The position numbers and the translations under genes were made by a program. From Vibrio sp. 16 (lineage in GTDB: Bacteria > Pseudomonadota > Gammaproteobacteria > Enterobacterales > Vibrionaceae), in NCBI RefSeq assembly GCF_963681195.1, contig NZ_OY808997.1, positions 558,001-622,000 on the forward strand: DNA of 64,000 bases, written 5' to 3'. Shown here piece after piece: positions 1 through 7,250 of this stretch. Every line of letters begins with the position of its first letter. Position 1 is the first letter of the stretch. The notes below the pieces were generated by a model. It had not been told where the DNA came from. It did not search any database and worked only from the letters and a program-made list of their open reading frames with translations.

Positions 1-2
1 AG

Positions 3-278
3 GATTATCAAGATTCAATGGATATCTACACCAATCGCTTGTTACATCCTATCACCTACAACATCGCTTATGACTTGCTGGTGCAAAAACAAACCAACAC
101 CTTGCTTGGTGGGTTCGATAAAGTAAACCAAGAAGCGGAACGCTTTGGTACCTCAGGGCGAGTTTATCGCCGAGCCGTAAAAGATTTGATGGATAAGGGA
201 TTGATCACAAAGGGAGAACAGGGGCTTGAGATTATTGATGAAGCGGCGTTAATAACGTTTCTTGATACCTACGAATAA
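3..278 (+). CDS. C-terminal end of an unrecognised protein (5' end outside window)
   Basis: The reading frame is open from the first base, so this is the last ~91 codons of a longer gene; the ATG at 18 is probably internal. The tail contains an alternating helix pattern (residues AERFGTSGRVYRRAVKDLMDKGLI, then a short strand ending LEII) that resembles a winged-helix DNA-binding or ATPase lid domain. I do not recognise the family, and the function cannot be judged without the missing part. A GC-rich hairpin follows 60 bp downstream. Confidence 0.55.
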   Translation, partial: DYQDSMDIYTNRLLHPITYNIAYDLLVQKQTNTLLGGFDKVNQEAERFGTSGRVYRRAVKDLMDKGLITKGEQGLEIIDEAALITFLDTYE

Positions 279-338
279 GCCGCCAGTTATCCCGCAGGCT
301 CTGCATAACAAGTGTTTAGTTGCACCGTTGTTTGGATA

Positions 339-369
339 AACAGCGACCGCCATTGCGGCGGTCGCTGTT
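339..369. terminator. GC-rich hairpin between convergent genes
   Basis: A perfect 13-bp inverted repeat (AACAGCGACCGCC / GGCGGTCGCTGTT) with a 5-nt loop lies between the end of the first gene and the end of the convergent chemoreceptor gene. The U-tract is poor on both sides, so it is a probable shared terminator or mRNA 3' end rather than a textbook one. Confidence 0.6.
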
Positions 370-390
370 CCAATCTGAAGTTTGTCAGGG

Positions 391-2010
391 TCAAACCTTA
401 AAATACTTCAGCTGATCATTGAGGTGTTCTGCGGTGTTGGCCATGGCTTGGCTGTCTTGTGCGAGCGATTGTGACGCTTGGAGCACTTCGTTTGCGGCGA
501 GGTGGATGCCTGTCACGTTTTCATTCATCTCTGTGGCAACAGCGCTTTGCTGTTCTGAGGCGGCGGCGATTTGTGCCACCATATCGTTGGCGTTTTGCAT
601 TTCAACCACAATTAAATCTAACTGCTTACGAGTATTTTCTGACGATTCAACGCTTTGAGCGACATTTTCATTACTTGTTTGCATTGCTTCGAAGGTTTTG
701 TTTGCTTGTTCGGTTAGCTTCTCGATGGTGTGCTGTACTTCATTGGTTGAATTTTGCGTGCGGCTCGCGAGATTGCGGACCTCATCCGCGACAACGGCAA
801 AGCCTCGGCCTTGCTCACCAGCACGTGCCGCTTCAATCGCCGCATTGAGTGCGAGTAGGTTGGTTTGCTCAGAGACGTCACGGATGACTTCAACCACATT
901 ACTGATTTCATTTACCCCCGCTTGCAAACCGCGAACCAAATCATTGGCGAGGGATATATTGTCAGAAACATGCGCAATCGACTTTGATGTGACCTTCATA
1001 GCTTCATCGTTGACTTGAACGTGGTTGACCACTTTGCCTGTACTTTCTGAGGTGTTTTCAGCATTCGTGGCAACATCCGAAATTGTCGCGCTCATCTCCG
1101 TCATTGCAGTTGAGAGCAACTCTAGCTGGCTATGCTGAGAGTTGACGCTGGTGGCAGCTTCTTCACTGGCTTGAGCAATTTGACTCGCCATGGTACTTGA
1201 TTGAATCGCCGAGTCATGGGCGGTGCTGAGGGTGGTTTGAAGCTTGTCGAGCATCTTGTCCATTTGTTTACCCATATCACCTAACTCATCTTTACGCGTA
1301 AGGTTAAGACGACCTCGCAAATCACCATCGGCAATGTTGTGCATGTGGGTGATGAGTTTTTCTAGAGGGGTAAGGATATTATTTGAGATCACGTAACCCA
1401 TGGCGAACAGAAGCCCAGTGAGGATAAGTGCTACGACGGTCTCTTTGATTGCCAGTGCGTAAAACGCCTCCTGAATGTCAGAGACCAGAATGCCAGAGCC
1501 AATAACCCATCCCCATTCAGGAAAAAGTTGCACGTAAGAGATCTTATCTTTCAGCGCGCCTTGAGGGCTTTTCCATTGATAGTCTAGAAAACCTTTCTGC
1601 GCTGGTGTGTTTGAAATGGCCACCATTTCTTGCCAGTGGTACTTGCCCGCTCCATCGGTAAAGTCTTTGGCCGTTTTGCCATTCAGCTCAGGTTTGAGCG
1701 GATGCTGAACGACACGTGTTTGCTGATCTACAATCCAGAAATAATTATTGCCATCGTATCGGATGGCTTCAATCGCTTTGAGCGCTTGCTGTTTAGCTGT
1801 CTCTTCTCCGAGGGTTTGACGTTGATTGTAGTAATGCTGAGTCAAACTGAGCACAGATTCGACCTGCGCTTGAAGTTTGTTTTGGCGCTCCAGCATTGAG
1901 GAGTTACGTTGTTGCAGTAGGTTGTATGCGCAAGCCATCGCGATAAGAATTGCCGACAATAAGACAATCGACGCGAGTTTGGATTTTATTGTTAGGTTAC
2001 TTAGTTTCAT
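391..2010 (-). CDS. Methyl-accepting chemotaxis protein with single Cache (sCache_2-like) sensor
   Basis: Inner-membrane chemoreceptor of 539 residues that should bind a small ligand in the periplasm and control CheA. Visible layout: a TM segment at ~10-30, a periplasmic domain ~31-185 with the sCache_2 hallmarks YFWIVD and the HP and GWVIGSGI motifs, a second TM at ~190-210, a HAMP region ~211-265 and the cytoplasmic signalling domain. The hairpin tip with the conserved [20 protein letters not shown] core is intact. sCache_2 receptors often bind small organic acids (family knowledge). It lies tail to tail with the first gene and head to tail with the neighbouring histidine kinase, 246 bp away. 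A shared ligand with that kinase or the TAXI transporter is possible but only inferred. Confidence 0.93.
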   Translation of the reverse strand: MKLSNLTIKSKLASIVLLSAILIAMACAYNLLQQRNSSMLERQNKLQAQVESVLSLTQHYYNQRQTLGEETAKQQALKAIEAIRYDGNNYFWIVDQQTRVVQHPLKPELNGKTAKDFTDGAGKYHWQEMVAISNTPAQKGFLDYQWKSPQGALKDKISYVQLFPEWGWVIGSGILVSDIQEAFYALAIKETVVALILTGLLFAMGYVISNNILTPLEKLITHMHNIADGDLRGRLNLTRKDELGDMGKQMDKMLDKLQTTLSTAHDSAIQSSTMASQIAQASEEAATSVNSQHSQLELLSTAMTEMSATISDVATNAENTSESTGKVVNHVQVNDEAMKVTSKSIAHVSDNISLANDLVRGLQAGVNEISNVVEVIRDVSEQTNLLALNAAIEAARAGEQGRGFAVVADEVRNLASRTQNSTNEVQHTIEKLTEQANKTFEAMQTSNENVAQSVESSENTRKQLDLIVVEMQNANDMVAQIAAASEQQSAVATEMNENVTGIHLAANEVLQASQSLAQDSQAMANTAEHLNDQLKYFKV

Positions 2011-2256
2011 TATTGATCCGATATTATTGTTCTGACGTCACCGCGAACTTTAACAAGGATCCGTTTTCTTTGAGCGACTGAGTTCATAAAACCACACTGT
2101 TCATAAGTTTTCATATCAGTAAGGTGCATTTGATCAAACAATGCGCAAAATGAATAAAATACGGTAAATTTTCATGGCGTTAGGCACAGTTTGCTTCGGT
2201 AGGACGGCTGCGAGAGCTGACTAAGAGATGTGGTGAAGGAGAGAGCGGTAGGTTTG

Positions 2257-4323
2257 CTAGCGTCCGCTTGTGCAACTGTCCAACGTCAGGGTGAATGTCA
2301 TCCCTGATTCCGTGTTGAGCGAGGCGTGAATGGTGCCTCGCATGTCTCTGACATTATTGGCGGTGATGGCAAGACCCAAGCCAAGACCTTCGCCAATTTT
2401 TTTATTGGTTTGGAATGGTTCAAAGATGGAGCCCAGTTGGTCAGGGTCAATGCCGCAGCCATTATCGGAAACATCGAGAGTGACCTTATCACCGATGCGC
2501 TTGGCGTTGATGCTAATGGTTGGAGTAGCGCGACCTTTGAGCGCATCAATCGCGTTGCGAATCAGGTTACCAAGCACTTGACGCAGGCGTACCTCTTCTC
2601 CCAATACCCAATTGACATCTTGCGCCACCCGCACTCGAACATCGATTGATCTTAGGGCGTCTTGCTCTAGCCGGAGTACTTCTTCTAGGGCCAAGGTCAG
2701 AGAGACGGGCTCAGGCTTTTCCAGTTTCTGGAAGGCAAAGGATTTCAGCTGAGAGGTCATGTTAGCCATCCGATCAATTAGGGTGCTGACCAGTTCTAAA
2801 TTGGCTTGGGCCAGTTTTGTTTCACCCCGTTCGATAAGCAGTTGATTACTGGATAATAGCGTTCTCAATCCTGTCAACGGCTGGTTGAGTTCATGCGTAA
2901 TCGCGCTCGACATTCTACCTAATGCTGCTAATTTACTGGTTTCGATAAGCTCCTTCTGCGCTTCCTCTAGCGCTTGGCTTCGCTCTTCAACTCGTTGTTG
3001 CAGCAGTCGGTTTGCTGATTCCAGTGCGATTTCCGCCTTCTTACGTTTACTGATGTCCATGATGGTACATAAGTAGTAGGAGTGTGCATCCCAGCGGAAT
3101 TGGCTGATTGAAAATAGGACCGGGAAATGACTGCCATCACTGCGTCGGGCGAAGGTTTCGACGCTACTCAGTTCGGCGACCTCCCGATGTTGAGAAAGGT
3201 TTTTGAGCAGCCTAAGTGTGGTTGAGTTTGGATTTCCTGTATCGAACAGCTGCCAAGCATCCACTGAACCAATCATGGAATCAGCGAGGTTAAAGTAGCG
3301 TTTTGCCATCGAGTTAATGTCGGTGATCAAACCGTCTTTATTGACTAATAGTATCCCTACGTGAGTTTTGTTGATCATGGCATTGAGCCGCTTTTCAGAC
3401 TCGACTAATAATTTCTGAATTCTCACTTGGCTCAAGGCTTTTTGATGCTTCTGATAGCGAATGATGAGTAGTAAACAGACCACCACACAAGCCGCGGCAA
3501 TGCTCCAGCTTAACCAGGCAACATTGTTTTCCATTGTACTGATTGGGGTGAGATAGGTGAGCTCCCATTGCAGATCGTCTAGCAGGACAGATTGCGCGAG
3601 GTAACGCGTTTTACCGAGCGGCCAAATTGAAAAACGAGTGTCATCGAACAAAGTGGTTGGCTCGCTCATTTGTTGTTTGTCGAACGCATCATTAAACCAG
3701 TCCGCTGTGAAAGTCTTGCTACTAGAGAGAAAAACGTGGCTGTTGGGTTTCTCTGCCAAAATGATTTCTTCACTGGTAAGCCACTGTTCGGTGAGTAAGC
3801 TCAGGTCGATTTGAACGACGACAATGCCAGCAATATCGAGCCCCAAGTACATCGGCGCGGCGAGGAAATACTCAGCAAAGGTTCCCTTGTTTTTGGTGAC
3901 GACTGCCACGCCTTCACGTTGTTTATGGATTTGTTTAACAATGGATTCGATATCTGTGGGGGGGAGTTGGTATTGCTTTGAGCTTGATGCCAACACATCC
4001 CCGCTTGATGAGAGAATCGACCAACCGAGCGTATTGGCGGCTTTGTCGAGCTTGGCCAGTTGCTCTTCGATATCAGGTTGTAGTGTTAGGTTGCCTTTGA
4101 GGTAGTCGAGGCTTTGTGAGTCATTAGTCACAAGGTAAGGCAAATGGTAGAAACGTTGCAACGAGCGTCGCGCATCACCGATGTAGTCGAGCAATCGCTG
4201 CTCGGTTTGGCTTTGAATTGCGCTCAAGCTCCATTGAGTGGCGATCTCTCTGCTGGCGATCTGAATGGCGCTGATGGCCGAGATCACGAGAATCACTAGC
4301 CAATAACGATGACCTTTACTCAT
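2257..4323 (-). CDS. DctB-like sensor histidine kinase with PAS domain
   Basis: Membrane histidine kinase of 688 residues, divergent from its likely partner regulator. Layout: TM1 ~8-28; a large periplasmic sensor ~30-266 of the double-Cache type typical of DctB; TM2 ~268-290; a PAS domain ~307-430 with a C-terminal extension; a coiled linker; HisKA with the phospho-acceptor in AITHELNQPL (H477); HATPase_c with the N box near N590, the G1 box DNGCGI at 620-625 and the G2 box GEGLGLGLAI. All catalytic motifs are intact. DctB-type kinases sense C4 or other dicarboxylates outside the membrane (family knowledge). Because the downstream transporter is a TAXI TRAP rather than a DctP or DctA type, the ligand here may be a C5 acid such as 2-hydroxyglutarate (inference). 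Confidence 0.92.
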   Translation of the reverse strand: MSKGHRYWLVILVISAISAIQIASREIATQWSLSAIQSQTEQRLLDYIGDARRSLQRFYHLPYLVTNDSQSLDYLKGNLTLQPDIEEQLAKLDKAANTLGWSILSSSGDVLASSSKQYQLPPTDIESIVKQIHKQREGVAVVTKNKGTFAEYFLAAPMYLGLDIAGIVVVQIDLSLLTEQWLTSEEIILAEKPNSHVFLSSSKTFTADWFNDAFDKQQMSEPTTLFDDTRFSIWPLGKTRYLAQSVLLDDLQWELTYLTPISTMENNVAWLSWSIAAACVVVCLLLIIRYQKHQKALSQVRIQKLLVESEKRLNAMINKTHVGILLVNKDGLITDINSMAKRYFNLADSMIGSVDAWQLFDTGNPNSTTLRLLKNLSQHREVAELSSVETFARRSDGSHFPVLFSISQFRWDAHSYYLCTIMDISKRKKAEIALESANRLLQQRVEERSQALEEAQKELIETSKLAALGRMSSAITHELNQPLTGLRTLLSSNQLLIERGETKLAQANLELVSTLIDRMANMTSQLKSFAFQKLEKPEPVSLTLALEEVLRLEQDALRSIDVRVRVAQDVNWVLGEEVRLRQVLGNLIRNAIDALKGRATPTISINAKRIGDKVTLDVSDNGCGIDPDQLGSIFEPFQTNKKIGEGLGLGLAITANNVRDMRGTIHASLNTESGMTFTLTLDSCTSGR

Positions 4324-4486
4324 TGGCGTTTCCTAACTCAAACGGATGGGCTTCTCATTGGTTTTACTGTCAACACGCTAGCAAATTCCCAATTTTTTGT
4401 TAAGAACTTGTAGATGAAAAGTGGGAGCTAGCTCCTTTCCGTTGTTGACTTTTTCTCATACCGTTGCTGAAGGAGGAATGCATCGT

Positions 4487-5845
4487 ATGGAAGAAGTTAT
4501 GGAAGCATGTGTCGCACTGGTGGAAGATGATGCCATTGTTCGTCAAGCGACCAGTCAGTGGCTGCAGCTCGCTGGGTTTGAAGTGAGCCCGTTTGATGAT
4601 GGTGAGCAGTTGATGGTCTCGCTCCAGCACAGTGAATTCGACGTAATCGTCAGTGATGTAAGACTGCCCGGCATAGATGGCGTCGATCTGCTGAGCCAAG
4701 TTAAGCAGCGATTTCCAACTATTCCCGTGATATTGATTACCGGCCATGGTGATGTGGATATGGCGGTGAAAGCGCTGCAAATGGGCGCTTATGACTTTAT
4801 AGAAAAGCCGTTTGATCCTCAGCGTTTGTCCGATACCGTGTTAGCCGCGGCTGCCCATTATCAACAGGGCAAAGAGCGAGAAGATAGACGCTCTTATCTT
4901 GAGAGCGTCGACGGGATTGAAGAAATCATCATTGGTCGTAGTCAGGTGATGTGCGATCTTCGGGAGCAAATCGCCAAAGTGGCGACCATCGATACCAATG
5001 TGATCATATACGGCGATACGGGCTGTGGTAAGGAGTTGGTTGCGACATGTTTGCATCAGTTCAGTCGCCGGCAGCGTCATCCTTTCGTTCCCCTCAATTG
5101 CGGAGCAATTCCAGAAAACCTATTTGAGAGCGAGCTGTTTGGTCATGAAGCAGGGGCGTTTACAGGAGCGACCAAACGTCGCGTTGGAAAGCTGGAGTAT
5201 GCCAACAAAGGGACACTTTTTTTTGATGAAATCGAGAGTATGCCGCTCGCGATGCAAGTGAAAGTATTGCGCTCTTTGCAAGACCATATGGTTGAGCGAG
5301 TGGGAGGCAATCAGCCAATCTCAGTCGATTTGCGCGTTGTGGCTGCCGCCAAACACGATCTCATGAACCATCCTGATTTTCGCCAAGACCTTTACTATCG
5401 ATTGAACGTCGCTCAGCTTTATCTTCCGCCCCTTTGCGAACGCGAAGATGACGCCTTGCTGCTGTTTGAGCACTTTTCCCATCAAGCCAATCAGAATACG
5501 CGTTTAGCCAGTGAAGCAGACAGGCAAGCCCTATTGACCTACTCGTGGCCTGGCAATGTTCGTGAATTGCGCAATGTCGCGATCCGGTTTGCACTCGATG
5601 AATCGGTCACGGTGGGTGAGATTCTCTCTTCTCGACCGAATACTTTAAGCGAAACCTCTAACGCCGGAATTCCGTTAGCGATTCAGGTCCAGAGCTTTGA
5701 ACGCAAAGTGATTCATGATGCGCTGGTACGTCACAACGGCAAAATTACCCAAGTGATGCAAGAGCTCGATCTTCCACGGCGCACGCTCAACCAAAAAATG
5801 GCGCGCTATGCGTTGAATCGAAGTGATTATGTGAGTGGTGATTGA
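4487..5845 (+). CDS. DctD/NtrC-type sigma54-dependent response regulator
   Basis: Receiver-AAA-HTH activator of sigma54 RNA polymerase, 452 residues from the chosen start. REC ~6-120 has the acidic pair D14/D15, phospho-acceptor D57 and a switch lysine in EKPFDP. The AAA+ domain ~150-385 has Walker A GDTGCGKE and the sigma54 contact loop GAFTGA. A Fis-type HTH sits at the C-terminus (ITQVMQELDLPRRTLNQKM). An ATG at 4421 is also in frame, but the Shine-Dalgarno AAGGAGG at 4470-4475 and the family N-terminus favour 4487 (4478 and 4499 are alternatives). It probably receives phosphate from the divergent kinase and binds the three palindromes that start 19 bp after its stop codon. Confidence 0.93.
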   Translation: MEEVMEACVALVEDDAIVRQATSQWLQLAGFEVSPFDDGEQLMVSLQHSEFDVIVSDVRLPGIDGVDLLSQVKQRFPTIPVILITGHGDVDMAVKALQMGAYDFIEKPFDPQRLSDTVLAAAAHYQQGKEREDRRSYLESVDGIEEIIIGRSQVMCDLREQIAKVATIDTNVIIYGDTGCGKELVATCLHQFSRRQRHPFVPLNCGAIPENLFESELFGHEAGAFTGATKRRVGKLEYANKGTLFFDEIESMPLAMQVKVLRSLQDHMVERVGGNQPISVDLRVVAAAKHDLMNHPDFRQDLYYRLNVAQLYLPPLCEREDDALLLFEHFSHQANQNTRLASEADRQALLTYSWPGNVRELRNVAIRFALDESVTVGEILSSRPNTLSETSNAGIPLAIQVQSFERKVIHDALVRHNGKITQVMQELDLPRRTLNQKMARYALNRSDYVSGD

Positions 5846-5847
5846 GA

Positions 5848-5892
5848 CAAATTTGTGGCGGGATAAGCGAAATTTTGCTCACCACAAATTTG
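5848..5892. repeat. Inverted repeat enclosing operator copy 1
   Basis: CAAATTTGTGG at 5848-5858 is exactly repeated in inverse at 5882-5892, beginning three bases after the regulator stop codon. The 23-nt loop contains the first operator palindrome. As RNA it could form the 3' end of the regulator message; as DNA it could be an extra binding site. There is no U-run for a classic terminator. Confidence 0.55.
5864..5881. promoter_or_regulatory. Putative activator site copy 1 (TAAGCGA-N4-TTGCTCA)
   Basis: This 18-bp imperfect palindrome with 7-4-7 architecture matches two further copies closer to the sigma54 promoter. Its centre is about 229 bp upstream of the predicted transcription start. The left half differs from the TGAGCAA consensus at two positions, so it is the weakest copy. 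Confidence 0.6.
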
Positions 5893-5973
5893 CTGCGGTT
5901 TGTTTGAATGATCACATTTCTTTAACTTTTGAGTCATTAACAAGGGGTATATGGCCAATATGACCCTGTGAAA

Positions 5974-5991
5974 TGAGCGACTTTTTGCTCA
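5974..5991. promoter_or_regulatory. Putative activator site copy 2 (TGAGCGA-N4-TTGCTCA)
   Basis: Second copy of the 18-bp palindrome, one mismatch from perfect symmetry, extended by A/T to ATGAGC...GCTCAT. Its centre lies 34 bp from copy 3, roughly three helical turns, which suits cooperative binding of a dimeric NtrC-family regulator. Confidence 0.72.
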
Positions 5992-6002
5992 TCGCCCTCT
6001 TT

Positions 6003-6030
6003 GTAAATGAGCAAGATTTTGCTCATTTAC
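6003..6030. promoter_or_regulatory. Putative activator site copy 3, perfect 12-bp inverted repeat
   Basis: GTAAATGAGCAA and its exact inverse flank a 4-bp spacer, the best of three copies of TGAGCAA-N4-TTGCTCA (core 6008-6025). The centre is ~85 bp upstream of the predicted start, a normal distance for a sigma54 enhancer. The divergent/adjacent DctD-like regulator is the obvious candidate to bind it. Confidence 0.78.
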
Positions 6031-6074
6031 GTCACCATATGAGTTTCTATCTAAATAATTCAATAACTTACAAT

Positions 6075-6091
6075 TTGGCATCGCTTTTGCT
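6075..6091 (+). promoter_or_regulatory. Sigma54 (-24/-12) promoter of the TAXI operon
   Basis: TTGGCATCGCTTTTGCT matches the RpoN consensus TGGCAC-N5-TTGCA, with the GG (6077-6078) and GC (6089-6090) separated by exactly 10 bp. It lies ~60 bp upstream of the binding-protein start and downstream of three palindromic enhancer-like sites and a GAFTGA-containing activator gene, which makes the assignment strong. Confidence 0.88.
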
Positions 6092-6148
6092 CTTACAGAT
6101 TTGATTTAACAAAATAATAACGTGAACAACTCTACATGGAGAGTAAAG

Positions 6149-7159
6149 ATGAAATACAACAAACTGGTGAAAACCCTAGCGGTCGCGATGGCTTCTTTTG
6201 GTTTGGTATCGAATGCGGTAGCAGAAGATCGCAGCTACATCCTTGCAACGGCATCGACAGGGGGAACGTATTATCCAGTGGGGGTTGCTTTGGCGACCTT
6301 GAGCAAAGTGAAACTGGCACCTAAGCATCACTTCTCTTTGTCAGCGATCAGCTCAGCAGGATCTGGTGAGAACGTTAAGCTGCTGAATGAAAATGAAGCG
6401 CAATTTGCCATCCTGCAGGGGTTGTACGGCGCTTGGGCTTGGTCTGGTCAAGGTCCTTATGAGAAAAGTGGTCGCCAAGAAGGGCTACGCTCTGTGTCTA
6501 TGCTTTGGCAAAACGTTGAGCACTTCATCGTTCGTTCGGACCTTGTGGAAAGTGGGACGGTAAGCGATCTGAACAATCTAGATGGCAAGAAGTTTTCCAT
6601 CGGTAAGAAGAACTCAGGGACAGAGAACTCTGGTCGTCAAATCATGAAAGGCTTAGAGGTCGACCCAGACAAGTTTAATCTTGCCTACATGGGCTATGGT
6701 GGTAGTGCGAGTGCACTGCAAAATGGCACCATTGATGGCATGAACACGCCAGCGGGTGTTCCCGTCGGAGCGGTAACTCAAGCATTTGCAGCTCTGGGTG
6801 ATGATATCCAAATCCTATCGTTTACCGATCAGCAGATCAAAATGGCGAATGGCAAATACAACCTTTGGACGAAATATGAAATTCCAGCCAACACCTACCC
6901 GGGTGTCGACAAGCCGATCACAACCATTGCTCAACCTAACTTCTTAGCGGTTCGACAAGACATTTCTGAAGAAGATGTTTACCAACTAACCAAAACAATT
7001 TACGAAAACCTACCATTCCTACAAGGCATTCACAAAGCAACAAAAGCGATGGCGATTGAAAAAGCGATCGCGGGTTTGCCACTTCCTCTTCATCCGGGAG
7101 CTGCTCGTTACTACAAAGAAGTGGGTGTCGAGATCCCGTCTGAACTATTGATCAACTGA
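6149..7159 (+). CDS. TAXI-family TRAP transporter solute-binding protein
   Basis: Periplasmic substrate-binding protein of 336 residues. A GTG at 6122 gives a longer frame, but ATG 6149 has a GGAG Shine-Dalgarno 8 bp upstream and begins a clean signal peptide (MKYNKLVK, hydrophobic stretch, cleavage after AVA before EDRS). The mature N-terminus YILATASTGGTYYPVG is the TAXI hallmark that gives the family its name type, and GKKFSIGKKNSGTE and YMGYGGSASALQNGTIDG follow as in TAXI proteins. It delivers substrate to the fused membrane subunit encoded next. TAXI proteins have been linked to C4/C5 acids such as glutamate and 2-oxo or 2-hydroxy acids; the neighbouring oxidase points to 2-hydroxyglutarate (inference). 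Expression should depend on sigma54. Confidence 0.93.
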   Translation: MKYNKLVKTLAVAMASFGLVSNAVAEDRSYILATASTGGTYYPVGVALATLSKVKLAPKHHFSLSAISSAGSGENVKLLNENEAQFAILQGLYGAWAWSGQGPYEKSGRQEGLRSVSMLWQNVEHFIVRSDLVESGTVSDLNNLDGKKFSIGKKNSGTENSGRQIMKGLEVDPDKFNLAYMGYGGSASALQNGTIDGMNTPAGVPVGAVTQAFAALGDDIQILSFTDQQIKMANGKYNLWTKYEIPANTYPGVDKPITTIAQPNFLAVRQDISEEDVYQLTKTIYENLPFLQGIHKATKAMAIEKAIAGLPLPLHPGAARYYKEVGVEIPSELLIN

Positions 7160-7170
7160 TCACCTGATAA

Positions 7171-7194
7171 CGCGCACCCGATGAGCGGTGCGCG
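7171..7194 (+). terminator. Intercistronic hairpin between binding protein and permease
   Basis: CGCGCACC (7171-7178) pairs perfectly with GGTGCGCG (7187-7194) around an 8-nt loop, 11 bp after the binding-protein stop. No strong U-run follows, so it is more likely an mRNA-stabilising or partial-termination element that lets the binding protein outnumber the permease. Confidence 0.6.
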
Positions 7195-7250
7195 CTTCAA
7201 TTATTATTTGTTTTGCTCTACTGAGAAGTTGGAGTGCGTTGGAGTGGATT

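Noticed and set aside
6122..6148. GTG start for the TAXI binding protein
   Set aside because: It would add nine residues before the signal peptide; the ATG at 6149 has the SD and a normal signal sequence.
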